Shown: positions 33,323 to 42,742 of the stretch, in pieces
How the letters are laid out: every line of letters starts with the position of its first letter
Position numbering within the stretch: the first letter of the stretch is position 1
From: Paenibacillus sp. 19GGS1-52
GTDB taxonomy: Bacteria; Bacillota; Bacilli; Paenibacillales; Paenibacillaceae
Direction: 5' to 3'
Assembly (NCBI RefSeq): GCF_022369515.1
Contig: NZ_CP059724.1
Location: forward strand, 2,046,001-2,110,000
DNA: 64,000 bases
Position numbers and translations under genes: made by a program
The notes under the pieces: generated by a model
Databases searched by the model: none
What the model was told of the DNA's origin: nothing
What the model saw: the letters and a program-made list of their open reading frames with translations, nothing else

Positions 33323-35704
33323 TTATTTCTTATGTCCTTGCTCGGCATGCAGCTTGGTGAGCAGCTTATCGCCTTCAACATCGAGATTCGGGAGCAGACG
33401 GTCCAGCCATTTCGGAAGCCACCAGGCTTTGTCGCCGAAGACCGACATTACGGCCGGAACGAGTGTCATACGGATGATGAAGGCATCGATCAGGATACCA
33501 AAGGCCAAGGCGAAGCCGATCTGCTTGATCATCGCATCAGGAGCGAAGATAAAGCCGGCAAAGACGGAGACCATGATTACGCCTGCGGCAAGCACGACCC
33601 GGCTGGCGAGATCATAGCCGTGAACGACGCTTTCGTTGCCATGGCGTCCGTGGACATAAGCTTCACGCATAGAGCTGACCAGGAATACCTGATAATCCAT
33701 TGCCAGCCCGTACAGAATGCCGGTGACCAGAATCGGCATAAAGCTGAGCAGTGGTCCTCCTGTATCGAAACCAAACAGGGAATGCAGCCAACCCCACTGG
33801 TAGACAGCTGTAGTCAGACCAAAGGTAGCTAGAATGCTGAGAATAAAGCCGACGGTTGCTTTGATCGGAACGATGATCGACCGGAAGACAAGCAGCAGGA
33901 TGATCAGTGACAGGATCACGATGATGCCGATATACAGAGGGAAAGCAGTGGAAAGCTTGGATGACATATCGATATTGATGGCGGTAAAGCCGGTCACGCC
34001 GAGCTTGATGTTATTCCCAGTTGCGATGCTGGAAGCGGGATCGCGCAGATCCTGCACCAGATCTTTTGTCGCTGTATCTGTCGGGCCTGTTTTAGGGATC
34101 AGGCTGATAATGGCGATATCACCGGTTGCATTGACGCCCATGGGGGACACCAGTGTGACGTTATCATGCATTTGGATCTCCTGAACCAGCTTACCGAGCA
34201 GTTCCATTGAAATTTTATCGGACGGGTTGTTCGGCTGAGCTACGAGTAGCAGTGGTCCATTAAAGCCTTCACCGAAGCCTTTGGAGATGATGTCATAGCT
34301 TTGGCGTGCCGGAGTATCTAAGTTGGCCGAGGCACCGGACGGAATGCCCAGTTCCATTTTGGTAACTGGAATTGCCGCTGTTCCCAGAACCAGGACAACC
34401 AAAATAATGATGACCCAACGGTATTTCACTGTAATGTTCGCCCAACGGTGCGAGAACCCGTGGCTGGCTTTATTTCCGGAGAGAGTGCTCTTCGTACGGG
34501 CTTTGGCTGTGCAGATCCGTTCACCGACCAGACCCAACAGCGCAGGCAGCAGGGTTAGTGCCAGCAGGACATTGACCAGAACGCTGGCAGCGGCAACGAG
34601 TGCCATGGTCGACAAGAAGCCGATGCCGATAACTAGCATGCCGCAGAGGGCGATAATTACGGTCAGACCGGCGAAGAAGACGGCGCTGCCGGCGGTACCC
34701 AATGCCCGGCTTGCCGCTTCGCCAGCGCTTAATTTCTCATCGAGAATGAGTCGCCGCTGTCTGTTTACGATGAACAATGAGTAGTCGATGCCGACAGCCA
34801 GACCAATCATAACAGCGAGAATTGGCGTGATGTCATTCATCTGGATAATACTTGAGAGGGCAAACGCACCACCGACGCTGATTCCTACGCCGAGGAGCGC
34901 GGTGAGTAGCGGCAACCCAGCGGCAACGACCGAGCCAAGCGTAATAAACAGCACCACTGCAGCAACGACAACGCCCACCACTTCTGTCGATCCGATGGCT
35001 GGAATGCTCTTCAGCGAATCGCTCGGAATGGCCGTGATGCCGGAGCCTGCCTGCTCGACTTCGGTCACGGTGCTGATAATGTTATCCGGTACGGATGCGG
35101 GCAGCGACGTCTGCTGAACAGTGAATTGAAACTGGAATAGGGCGATGCTACCGTCCCCGGACAGCATGACGCCGGGAATAGGAACACCGTCAGCCATCAG
35201 CGGGCCGTAAGGGGCAGTTTGTCCTGCCGCGGCCGAAGGATCAGCAGCAGCAGGCTGACCCGCCGCGGCCGAAGGATCAGCAGCAGCAGACTGATCCGCC
35301 GCGGCCGAAGGATCAGCAGCAGCAGACTGATCCGCCGTAGCGGATTGACCTGCAGCAGCGGCTTGGGCTGCCAGTTTAGCAGGGTTGATGATGTACTCCA
35401 TGTTGTAGACATCATTAATGGCTTTTTGGAGTAGTGCTACCCGTTCGGGCGTATCCAGACGTTCTCCGTCCGGTGCTGTGAAAGCGACGCTCGCCTGGCC
35501 GCCGGCAGCAGCAGGAAGCTCCTTAACCAGCATATCCAATACTTTTTGTGATTCCGTGCCCTCAATTTTCATTTCCGAGCTGGACTGGATACCGTTGACA
35601 CCAAGCATGGCGCCTATAACACCGAGAATGACGATCCAGGCCATGAGGAAGTACCATGGCTTGGAATAAGCTGATTTTCCTAATCGGTATAGAAATGTAG
35701 ACAT
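33323..35704 (-). CDS. MMPL family (RND-type) membrane transporter
   Basis: A 793-residue exporter with two copies of a six-helix block, each preceded by a large extracytoplasmic loop. Hallmarks include GIDYSLFIVNRQRR in the first half and GLAMDYQVFLVSSMRE in the second, the proton-relay helix of MMPL proteins. Loop 1 contains a low-complexity Ala/Asp/Gln/Ser tract encoded by 36-bp tandem repeats (35225-35332). AAAGGAG precedes ATG 35704. It follows a TetR gene by 28 nt in an operon and is probably induced by a compound sensed by that repressor. Substrate unknown; lipids, surfactants or antibiotics are typical. Confidence 0.88.
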   Translation of the reverse strand: MSTFLYRLGKSAYSKPWYFLMAWIVILGVIGAMLGVNGIQSSSEMKIEGTESQKVLDMLVKELPAAAGGQASVAFTAPDGERLDTPERVALLQKAINDVYNMEYIINPAKLAAQAAAAGQSATADQSAAADPSAAADQSAAADPSAAAGQPAAADPSAAAGQTAPYGPLMADGVPIPGVMLSGDGSIALFQFQFTVQQTSLPASVPDNIISTVTEVEQAGSGITAIPSDSLKSIPAIGSTEVVGVVVAAVVLFITLGSVVAAGLPLLTALLGVGISVGGAFALSSIIQMNDITPILAVMIGLAVGIDYSLFIVNRQRRLILDEKLSAGEAASRALGTAGSAVFFAGLTVIIALCGMLVIGIGFLSTMALVAAASVLVNVLLALTLLPALLGLVGERICTAKARTKSTLSGNKASHGFSHRWANITVKYRWVIIILVVLVLGTAAIPVTKMELGIPSGASANLDTPARQSYDIISKGFGEGFNGPLLLVAQPNNPSDKISMELLGKLVQEIQMHDNVTLVSPMGVNATGDIAIISLIPKTGPTDTATKDLVQDLRDPASSIATGNNIKLGVTGFTAINIDMSSKLSTAFPLYIGIIVILSLIILLLVFRSIIVPIKATVGFILSILATFGLTTAVYQWGWLHSLFGFDTGGPLLSFMPILVTGILYGLAMDYQVFLVSSMREAYVHGRHGNESVVHGYDLASRVVLAAGVIMVSVFAGFIFAPDAMIKQIGFALAFGILIDAFIIRMTLVPAVMSVFGDKAWWLPKWLDRLLPNLDVEGDKLLTKLHAEQGHKK
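35225..35332 (-). repeat. Three 36-bp tandem repeats inside the MMPL gene
   Basis: Three 36-bp units (35225-35260, 35261-35296, 35297-35332) sit head to tail; the second and third are identical. Each adds 12 residues rich in Ala, Asp/Gly, Gln/Pro and Ser to the first extracytoplasmic loop. Degenerate half-units flank them. Being a multiple of three, copy-number change keeps the frame. Confidence 0.9.
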
Positions 35705-35732
35705 GTGATGGTTTCTCCTTTTTATCTCTGGT

Positions 35733-36350
35733 TTAAAAGCCGTTGCGCAAATAAGTAAACATGGAATTCAAATACTGATCGAACGATATGGCATCGGAGT
35801 CTTCATGCTGTGCTTCGCCCGGCAGCATGACGTTAAGCCGTCCGTCCAGAAGGGGTACAAATGCCCCGTAGACAGCACCGGCAAGAAGATGGGTATATCC
35901 GTCTGCATAGCGTCCATGGGAGAATTGCTCGAGCACTTCCTGAGCAGTGACTTGCAAACGGCGGAATACGCTGAGAATATAAGGCTCAAGCGACGGATAC
36001 TGATTTGCGAGCAATACGAACTGCTGCAATTTATGCAGAAACTCAGAAGTAAACTGCAGCTTGAGCAATTTGTATAAGGCATCCAGTGGCGTTGCATCCG
36101 GGGCCAAACCGTCTAACAGCATTTTCTCATCTTCATTAGTAACACTACCTATAAAATACTCTGCTACTGCTTCCTCTTTGCACGAGAAATAATTAGCAAA
36201 GGTCCGCCGGGAAAAGCCAGCCTTCTGGACAATATCATCGACGATGAAACTGTCCATGCCCTTCTCAAGCGCAAGCTCAAAGGCAGCTTCGGTTAATGCA
36301 TAGGCAGTGGCTTCTTTTTTTTTATCACGCAGCGTCAGCTTGGGGTTCAA
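35733..36350 (-). CDS. TetR/AcrR family repressor of the MMPL operon
   Basis: A 205-residue regulator. The N-terminal HTH reads FELALEKGMDSFIVDDIV..FSRRTFANYFSCKEEAV, and a ligand-binding helical domain follows. TTG 36350 has AAAGGAGGA about 11 nt upstream. Its promoter carries an inverted repeat that covers both -35 and -10 (36410-36439), consistent with self-repression. It is co-transcribed with the exporter. Confidence 0.87.
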   Translation of the reverse strand: MNPKLTLRDKKKEATAYALTEAAFELALEKGMDSFIVDDIVQKAGFSRRTFANYFSCKEEAVAEYFIGSVTNEDEKMLLDGLAPDATPLDALYKLLKLQFTSEFLHKLQQFVLLANQYPSLEPYILSVFRRLQVTAQEVLEQFSHGRYADGYTHLLAGAVYGAFVPLLDGRLNVMLPGEAQHEDSDAISFDQYLNSMFTYLRNGF

Positions 36351-36409
36351 ATTCGATGAATCCTCCTTTCTTGGTCAAGAGAACATTCTGAACTCAATTC
36401 ACTTAAGTT

Positions 36410-36439
36410 ATTATTGCGCAAAGGGCAAAAATGCGCAAT
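36410..36439 (-). promoter_or_regulatory. TetR-MMPL promoter with overlapping operator
   Basis: On the minus strand TTGCGC (36433-36438) and AATAAT (36410-36415) are 17 bp apart. A perfect inverted repeat ATTGCGCA..TGCGCAAT (36413-36420 and 36432-36439) with an 11-bp gap lies over both boxes. The likely ligand is the TetR protein encoded downstream. The rest of 36351-36588 shows no gene. Confidence 0.65.
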
Positions 36440-36588
36440 GAGCAATTAGTTACGGAATTGTGAACTGCTTGAATAAAAGCAGCGGATTGAGTCTACCATT
36501 CGATATCCACCGCAGGCGTTAATCCAGTCACTATTCTAACGGGCTAATCAATATGGAGAAGTTTGTTGATTTTTTTGGAGTTGTAATT

Positions 36589-37041
36589 ATGAAGGGTATT
36601 TTACGTGAGGTTGGAATGATTGCTAGGGCGTTGGATTCTGTAAGTAATATAGAATTTAAAAAATATGACCTTACAAAAGGGCAGTACTTGTATCTCGTGC
36701 GAATATGTGAAAATCCAGGAATTATTCAAGAAAAGTTAGCTGAAATGATCAAGGTAGACCGAACAACAGCTGCTCGTGCTATAAAGAAACTAGAGATTAA
36801 TGGATTTATTGAAAAAAATAATGATCAATATAATCAAAAAATCAAAAAACTAGTTCCTACGGAGAAAGGGAAGAATGTGTACCCTTTTATAAAAAAGGAA
36901 AACGATTATTCCAATAGTGTCGCACTATCAGGATTCTCTGAAAGTGAAGCGGAAACGGTTTTTAACCTGCTGCAAAGAGTCAGGAAAAATGTAGAGAAAG
37001 ACTGGGAGTTTGTAAAAAAAGGAAAAAAGAGAAATTATTGA
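36589..37041 (+). CDS. MarR family transcriptional regulator
   Basis: A 150-residue winged-helix regulator. The recognition region reads GIIQEKLAEMIKVDRTTAARAIKKLE with wing DQYNQKIKKLVPTEKG. ATG 36589 is chosen because GGAG lies about 10 nt upstream and the family usually begins MKxILREIGMIARAL; the frame itself is open from 36553. It lies 23 nt upstream of paiA in an AT-rich three-gene unit that differs in composition from the flanking operons. Confidence 0.85.
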   Translation: MKGILREVGMIARALDSVSNIEFKKYDLTKGQYLYLVRICENPGIIQEKLAEMIKVDRTTAARAIKKLEINGFIEKNNDQYNQKIKKLVPTEKGKNVYPFIKKENDYSNSVALSGFSESEAETVFNLLQRVRKNVEKDWEFVKKGKKRNY

Positions 37042-37049
37042 TTGGGTAA

Positions 37050-37583
<534 letters not shown>

Positions 37584-37616
37584 CAACAATAGTAAATACG
37601 TGATGAGGTGTTGTAA

Positions 37617-38102
37617 ATGAATGTTAAACGAGGTTCAACCCATATCTTAAAATTAATTATTTTTCTGGCTGGAAGTGCAGTGCTTGCTTTGTGTATATTT
37701 TTAGTGCCCCATATGGCGAATTTCGCAGCGAAATTATATCCAAATATTCCCTTGATGAAATATCTCGTGTTCATCGTGATGTATGGAGCGGCTGTGCCTT
37801 TTTACTTTGCTCTCTATCAGGCTTTCAATCTTTTACGATACATTGACGAGAACACAGCGTTCTCAGAATTATCTGTAAAGGCGTTAAAGAACATAAAGTG
37901 CTGTGCGATTGCAATCAGTGGTTTGTATGTATTAGGTATGCCGCTTTTTCGTTTTATAGCGAAGAAAGTTGACCCTCCTATTGGATTAATGGGACTCGTC
38001 ATCATTTTTGCTTCGTTGGTTATCGCCGTTTTTGCGGCTATCCTCCAACGGCTTCTAGAAGAAGCGATTAACATAAAATCAGAAAATGATTTGACGGTCT
38101 GA
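37617..38102 (+). CDS. DUF2975 family membrane protein
   Basis: A 161-residue integral membrane protein with four predicted helices (about 10-30, 44-65, 95-115, 122-145) and the DUF2975 pattern (LLRYIDENTAFSELSVKALKNIKCCA). In Firmicutes this family is usually followed by a tiny YozG-like HTH regulator gene. Here the region after the stop opens with GTATGACAAACG and quickly stops, so that partner appears lost. TGAGGTG upstream acts as ribosome-binding site. Function unknown. Confidence 0.8.
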   Translation: MNVKRGSTHILKLIIFLAGSAVLALCIFLVPHMANFAAKLYPNIPLMKYLVFIVMYGAAVPFYFALYQAFNLLRYIDENTAFSELSVKALKNIKCCAIAISGLYVLGMPLFRFIAKKVDPPIGLMGLVIIFASLVIAVFAAILQRLLEEAINIKSENDLTV

Positions 38103-38185
38103 GGTGGGGGGTATGACAAACGAAAAATGAAAAATGAAAAAGCAAAAGCGACGATGACACTCAATATAAATAGTGGCAGTCTAGG

Positions 38186-38208
38186 ACTCCTATTCAGTGC
38201 TTGTCTAA
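38186..38208 (+). repeat. Copy of the integrase-leader motif
   Basis: ACTCCTATTCAGTGCTTGTC and the following TAA match 5127-5149 at 22 of 23 positions. It lies in the non-coding gap after the DUF2975 gene, followed by AAGTGGGGATCATCCCAACTT-like dyad symmetry. It may be a stray piece of the tRNA-Leu element family. Confidence 0.4.
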
Positions 38209-38244
38209 GTGGGGATCATCCCAACTTCAGCAGATGGCTTTTTT

Positions 38245-38820
38245 CTACTCACATATTCTTTCCAACAATCCTCCCAACTGTTCCGCTAATACGATATGAG
38301 TTACAGGTCTTTCGTTTGTAAACCACCATTCGACTACACCCACATACGAAGAAGCCACAAATTGAACGACAAGATCTTTATTTAACCCTTCGTTTTTCCC
38401 TTGGGCATTATCAACTTCGTCTTGGAACTCTTCAATTAGAAATTCCAGGAATCGAGTGCGGAAGAAGGGCGCTCCTTTGCTCGCCAGCATCGTGGAGAAA
38501 AATGCGTAATTAGATTCAAAATATTCCGTCCAAATCACTGACCCCGTTACAAAATCCAAATCGGCTGCTGCTGCGCATCTTACCCGGAGTTCTTCGATAT
38601 GAGTTTGGATGAGTTTATCCAGCAAATCGTATTTATCCATATAGTGAAGGTATATCGTTCCACGGCTGACGTTTGCTCTATCTGAAAGATCCTGAATGGT
38701 AATATCGTCAAAGCTTTTCTCCGTCATAAGTTCAAGAATTGCTGTTTTTAAGGCTTCCTGGGTTTTAAGAATTCTTCTATCCACCTTAGGCATATTGCTC
38801 ACCGTACTTTCTTTTGTCAT
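38245..38820 (-). CDS. TetR/AcrR family repressor of the redox cluster
   Basis: A 191-residue regulator. The HTH reads AILELMTEKSFDDITIQDLSDRANVSRGTIYLHY, and the C-terminal domain resembles TetR_C of the drug/aldehyde-responsive YxaF-like group. ATG 38820 follows a GTG at 38823; the ribosome-binding site is weak. It is divergent from the alcohol-dehydrogenase remnant and redox genes, with overlapping promoters between (38861-39016), so it is the likely local repressor. Confidence 0.85.
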   Translation of the reverse strand: MTKESTVSNMPKVDRRILKTQEALKTAILELMTEKSFDDITIQDLSDRANVSRGTIYLHYMDKYDLLDKLIQTHIEELRVRCAAAADLDFVTGSVIWTEYFESNYAFFSTMLASKGAPFFRTRFLEFLIEEFQDEVDNAQGKNEGLNKDLVVQFVASSYVGVVEWWFTNERPVTHIVLAEQLGGLLERICE

Positions 38821-38860
38821 CACTAATAATCACAAATAACAGATTCTATTTTGTACATAG

Positions 38861-38895
38861 TTATAATTATAAACAGGTGTATATTATTTTATCAA
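38861..38895 (-). promoter_or_regulatory. Promoter of the TetR gene with palindrome
   Basis: Minus-strand TTGATA (38890-38895), an 18-bp spacer and TATAAT (38866-38871). The -10 lies in the perfect 12-bp palindrome TTATAATTATAA (38861-38872), itself within a longer imperfect dyad bounded by TGTACA and TGTA. Likely autoregulatory operator. Confidence 0.5.
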
Positions 38896-38988
38896 TATAT
38901 ATAAATCAATAAATCATGAAAATACTGTAGATAATGAACACATTCCTTCTTTCTTTTCATTAATATACAAATCGCATGAAATTAACAA

Positions 38989-39016
38989 TTGGCAACAATC
39001 TTAATTGGAATATAAT
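38989..39016 (+). promoter_or_regulatory. Promoter of the redox cluster
   Basis: TTGGCA (38989-38994), 16-bp spacer, TATAAT (39011-39016), about 100 bp upstream of the alcohol-dehydrogenase start. A TGTGCACA dyad lies just downstream (about 39025) and could bind a regulator. Confidence 0.55.
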
Positions 39017-39119
39017 AATAGACATGTGCACATTAAAGTAACTGTGCTTAATATCGTCAATGGGTAGCGACGTTACTAATGTCCGAATTATTATTATATT
39101 GAGAAAGGGTTGTTGTAAT

Positions 39120-40057
39120 ATGTGTAACCATCACACAAACATTTCGACTCGAGTACTGAGTGTCCCTGAGGCAAAAGCACCATTTGAACAAACTACCATA
39201 CAACGGAGAGATTTGCGGGCGGATATGTCTTAATCGATATTAAATATTGCGGCATCTGCCATTCGGATATTCACAATACACATAATGATTTTGGCAGAGG
39301 CGTTTTTCCGATGGTTCCAGGTCATGAAATTGCAGGCATTGTTGCAGCTGTTGGCAGTGATGTAACAACATTCGCTGTTGGTGATCGGGTTGGCGTGGGC
39401 TGCTTTGTTGACTCCTGCGGAGAATGTGACTTTTGCCGGAGAGGTGAAGAGCAGTTTTGCAGAAAAGGTGTAGTCGTCGTGTTTAATTCCATTGGTTATG
39501 ATGGAAACTTAACCTATGGCGGTTACAGCCAGAAAATCGTTGTTAAAGATAAGTTTGTGGTACGTATTCCGGACAGCTTGGGACTGGATGTGGCGAGTCC
39601 GCTGCTATGTGCTGAAGTTACTGTTCTGAGTCAGAGTATGAACAAAAAAGATGAAGCCCTGGCGTTTGGAGCTGATCACTATTATGTAACGACTGACCCC
39701 GCTACATTTACTGAGCTGGCTGGTCAATTTGATCTTATTTTAAACACAGTCTCAGCGAACATAAACGTTGATGCCTTTCTCTCCACTCTTAATGTGGATG
39801 GGGCATTAGTCAATCTTGGTCTGCCAAACAAGCCGGATCAATATAATGTTTTCTCTTTATTCGCCGGGCGGCGGAGTATTACTGCATCGAACGTTGGCGG
39901 TATCAAAGAAACCCAAGAGATGCTCGACTTTTCGGCTGAGCACGGTATCGCTCCTATGATCGAAGTCATTCGTGCTGACCAGGTTGATGAAGCTTATGAG
40001 CGTGTACTCAGCAGTGATGTCCGCTACCGGTTTGTAATCGATATGTCTACCTTATAA
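39120..40057 (+). pseudogene. Zinc-dependent alcohol dehydrogenase, frameshifted and internally deleted
   Basis: Residues of a medium-chain zinc alcohol dehydrogenase (YahK/AdhA-like) appear in two frames. The ATG 39120 frame (MCNHHTNIST) stops at 39231; the next frame continues DIKYCGICHSDIHN and then PGHEIAGIV and the structural zinc cysteines. A shift of two bases near 39222-39228 explains the break. In addition, the sequence jumps from SPLLCA straight to EVTVLSQSMNKKDE, so about 50 residues including the GxGGxG NADP-binding turn are missing in frame. The enzyme is therefore dead. The downstream genes remain intact. Confidence 0.85.
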
Positions 40058-40091
40058 TTCTTTATATTTGAATGCACTGGAGGTGCAAACC

Positions 40092-40190
40092 ATGGAACTT
40101 ACGGAAGCTGCAAAAAAGTATCATGAACGGCTGTTTCCAGGTTATGAATCCAAGTTTATGGTGAATGAAGCAGTGGCTAAATCGGAATAA
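40092..40190 (+). pseudogene. Carboxymuconolactone decarboxylase N-terminal remnant
   Basis: A 32-residue frame with a good ribosome-binding site (GGAGGTG) reads AAKKYHERLFPGYESKF, the start of carboxymuconolactone decarboxylase-family proteins found next to cupins and SDRs in such clusters. It then departs from the family and stops at 40188. An internal deletion fits. Translation may still occur and couple to the SDR gene. Confidence 0.55.
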
Positions 40191-40203
40191 AAGAGGAGTT
40201 ATT

Positions 40204-41046
40204 ATGAAAAATCGTACATGGTTTATTACAGGTGTCAGCAGCGGCTTTGGGTATGAAATGACCAAACAGCTACTTGAGAAGGGCGACAAGGTCATCGGTA
40301 CTGTTCGTGATAAAAACAAGGTAGAGGGCTTCATCAAGAAGTTTCCGGATACCTTTACCTGCGAGTTACTGGATGTAACCAATGTTCCGGCAATTCAAAA
40401 GCTAGTAGAGGGCTCTTTTGAGAAGTTTGGACGTATCGACGTTATCGTAAGCAATGCCGGCTATGGCCTTTTCGGCGCTGCGGAGGAGCTCTCTGATGCC
40501 GAGGTGGATCATATTATTGCGACCAATCTGACGGGATCGATTCAGCTGATCCGGGCAGCTTTGCCGCATTTGCGTGCTCAAGGTGGTGGCCGTATTATCC
40601 AACTATCCACCTATGGTGGGCAGGTGGCCTTTCCGGGTAATTCCATGTATCACGCCACCAAGTTTGGTATTGAAGGCTTCTGTGAGTCGGTTGCTCAAGA
40701 GGTTGCACCTTTTAACATCGGGATTACATTGGTGGAGCCTGGTGGAGCCCGTACCGAATTCCGCTATGGCAGCGCACAGGTAGCAAACCTGATGCCAGAA
40801 TACGAAGGCAACCCGGCTCATGGCTTTTTGAAAATGCTGGACGCTAGTAATGGCCAGGCTCCAGGTGACCCCGTGCGGATGGCTGCCCGTATCATAGAGA
40901 GTGCCCAACAAGAACCGGCGCCGCTCAGGATGGTACTCGGCTCTCAAGCACTGGCAGTCACCATTTCAACGCTTAAGGAACGTGTTGCCGATTTCGAAAC
41001 GCAGACCGCACTTGCGGCTTCCACAGACTTTCCTGTGGGAGAATAA
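40204..41046 (+). CDS. Short-chain dehydrogenase/reductase
   Basis: A 280-residue classical SDR. The cofactor motif GVSSGFG is at 10-16, NAG near 87, a catalytic Ser in QLSTYGG, and Tyr-x-x-x-Lys in YHATKFG. ATG 40204 follows AGAGGAG. The family oxidises or reduces carbonyls with NADP(H). It sits in an operon with a cupin and an aldo/keto reductase, suggesting handling of reactive carbonyls or aromatics. Confidence 0.88.
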   Translation: MKNRTWFITGVSSGFGYEMTKQLLEKGDKVIGTVRDKNKVEGFIKKFPDTFTCELLDVTNVPAIQKLVEGSFEKFGRIDVIVSNAGYGLFGAAEELSDAEVDHIIATNLTGSIQLIRAALPHLRAQGGGRIIQLSTYGGQVAFPGNSMYHATKFGIEGFCESVAQEVAPFNIGITLVEPGGARTEFRYGSAQVANLMPEYEGNPAHGFLKMLDASNGQAPGDPVRMAARIIESAQQEPAPLRMVLGSQALAVTISTLKERVADFETQTALAASTDFPVGE

Positions 41047-41084
41047 GCAGATAATAGAACCTATAAATGAAAGAAGGAATTACG

Positions 41085-41480
41085 ATGAAAAATGAACATC
41101 TTAGCAATAGCACTATTTTTCCGTTAGGAGAAAAGCTTGATGCCTACTTTACCGGTGACGCCTACTTGCAAATGGTGTTTACAGATCCAACGCCTCTGAA
41201 TACCGCGATTGGAAATGTAACCTTTGCTCCAGGGGCCCGCAATAACTGGCATACTCATCAGGTTGGACAAGTTCTGTTAGTCACCGGCGGCAATGGCTGG
41301 TATCAGGAAGAGGGGCAACCTGCCCGCTCGCTCACAACAGGTGATGTGGTCAATATTCCCCCTCATGTGAAACATTGGCATGGCGCAACAAAGGATAGCT
41401 GGTTTGTACACCTGGCCATGACACCAGGACCGACAGATTGGTTGGAAGCAGTCGATGATGAATGGTTTGATAAACTGTAG
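41085..41480 (+). CDS. Cupin-domain protein
   Basis: A 131-residue single-domain cupin. The metal-binding motif WHTHQVGQVLLVTGG (two His and a Gln where Glu is common) and the second motif HVKHWHGA are present. Proteins of this type accompany carboxymuconolactone decarboxylases and can have lyase or isomerase activity. ATG 41085 follows AAGGAAT. Gap to the SDR gene is 38 nt. The partner decarboxylase is only a remnant here. Confidence 0.82.
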   Translation: MKNEHLSNSTIFPLGEKLDAYFTGDAYLQMVFTDPTPLNTAIGNVTFAPGARNNWHTHQVGQVLLVTGGNGWYQEEGQPARSLTTGDVVNIPPHVKHWHGATKDSWFVHLAMTPGPTDWLEAVDDEWFDKL

Positions 41481-41513
41481 GGATTAAGAGATTCGAAAAT
41501 GGAGGGTTGCTTT

Positions 41514-42494
41514 GTGGAATACACTAAATTTGGCAATACAGGCATGGATGTCTCCCGGATTTGCTTGGGTTGTATGAGCTTTGGAGACGTGCAGCCGGGA
41601 GGGCATCAATGGGTGCTGGACGAAGAGCATAGCCGCACTATCATCAAAAAAGCTCTTGAGCTCGGGATAAACTTTTTTGATACAGCGAATATTTATGCCA
41701 GTGGAACCAGTGAAGAGATTACTGGACGGGCTCTAAAGGATTATGCGAATCGGGATGAGATTGTTCTCGCTACAAAGGTCTGGGGGCGTATGCATCCAGG
41801 TCCAAATGGCGCGGGGCTTTCCCGAAAATCCATTTTGAGTGAAATCGATAAAAGCTTGAAGAGACTAGGAACCGATTATGTAGATCTTTACATTATCCAT
41901 CGTTGGGATTACAATACACCGATTGAAGAAACCATGGAAGCCTTACACGATGTGGTGAAGTCCGGAAAGGCCAGATATATCGGCGCTTCTGCCATGTTCG
42001 CATGGCAATTTCAAAAGGCCCTGCATGTAGCGGAAAAGAATGGTTGGACTCGATTTGTATCCATGCAAAATCATATGAATCTCATCTACCGTGAAGAAGA
42101 GCGGGAAATGATGCCGCTTTGCAAGGACCAAAAAATTGCGTCCACTCCCTACAGTCCGTTAGCATCAGGAAGACTGATCCGCGATGTGTCAGAAACCACG
42201 TATAGATCGGAAACGGATCAGATTCAAAAATCAAAGTACGATTCGACTGCGGATGCAGATCGATTGATCATTGAGCGAGTGGCATCACTTGCAGAGAAGC
42301 GCGGCGTTCCCCGCATTCATATCGCACTTGCATGGCTGCTGCAGAAAGAATCAGTAGCGGCTCCTATCGTGGGGGCGACAAAGCTATCGCAGCTCGAAGA
42401 TGCTGTGGGTGCTTTATCGGTGAAATTAACTTCTGAAGAAATATCATTCCTTGAAGAACTGTATGTTCCGCATCCTGTAGTGGGAGCTCAGTAA
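41514..42494 (+). CDS. Aldo/keto reductase
   Basis: A 326-residue NADPH-dependent TIM-barrel reductase. Catalytic Asp (FFDTANIY), Tyr, Lys (LATKVWG) and His (YIIHRWD) are in place; the C-terminal cofactor site reads APIVGATKLSQLEDA. GTG 41514 follows GGAGGG. It closes the redox operon and is followed by a strong terminator. Likely role: reduction of aldehydes or ketones formed under stress. Confidence 0.9.
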   Translation: MEYTKFGNTGMDVSRICLGCMSFGDVQPGGHQWVLDEEHSRTIIKKALELGINFFDTANIYASGTSEEITGRALKDYANRDEIVLATKVWGRMHPGPNGAGLSRKSILSEIDKSLKRLGTDYVDLYIIHRWDYNTPIEETMEALHDVVKSGKARYIGASAMFAWQFQKALHVAEKNGWTRFVSMQNHMNLIYREEEREMMPLCKDQKIASTPYSPLASGRLIRDVSETTYRSETDQIQKSKYDSTADADRLIIERVASLAEKRGVPRIHIALAWLLQKESVAAPIVGATKLSQLEDAVGALSVKLTSEEISFLEELYVPHPVVGAQ

Positions 42495-42592
42495 GCGTTG
42501 ATAATCAAGAGGGGCGTGGTTGTGATTCCAAGAACGGTCTCTGATCCGCAAACCATCGTGAAGCACTTATAGTATTAATTGTATATTTACTC

Positions 42593-42626
42593 AGAAAGAG
42601 CCCGCTAATAGCGGGCTCTTTCTGCT
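42593..42626 (+). terminator. Strong terminator of the redox operon
   Basis: AGAAAGAGCCCGCT (42593-42606) pairs perfectly with AGCGGGCTCTTTCT (42610-42623), with a 3-nt loop. Confidence 0.9.
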
Positions 42627-42742
42627 GCCGGGTTACTTGATACGGTGAGATCAAAAAAAGAAAAAGGCTGGATCATGAGCTGATGGTGGAGAAACAAAGG
42701 AGAGAGAAACGATCATGCAACTGTCGAAAGGATTGAATAGGT

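Noticed and set aside
33305..33832. 175-codon plus-strand frame opposite the MMPL gene
   Set aside because: Antisense shadow of the transporter with no start context.
35225..35332. CRISPR-like direct repeats
   Set aside because: The 36-bp units are contiguous without spacers and code in frame for an MMPL loop; no cas genes nearby. No CRISPR array was seen anywhere in the window.
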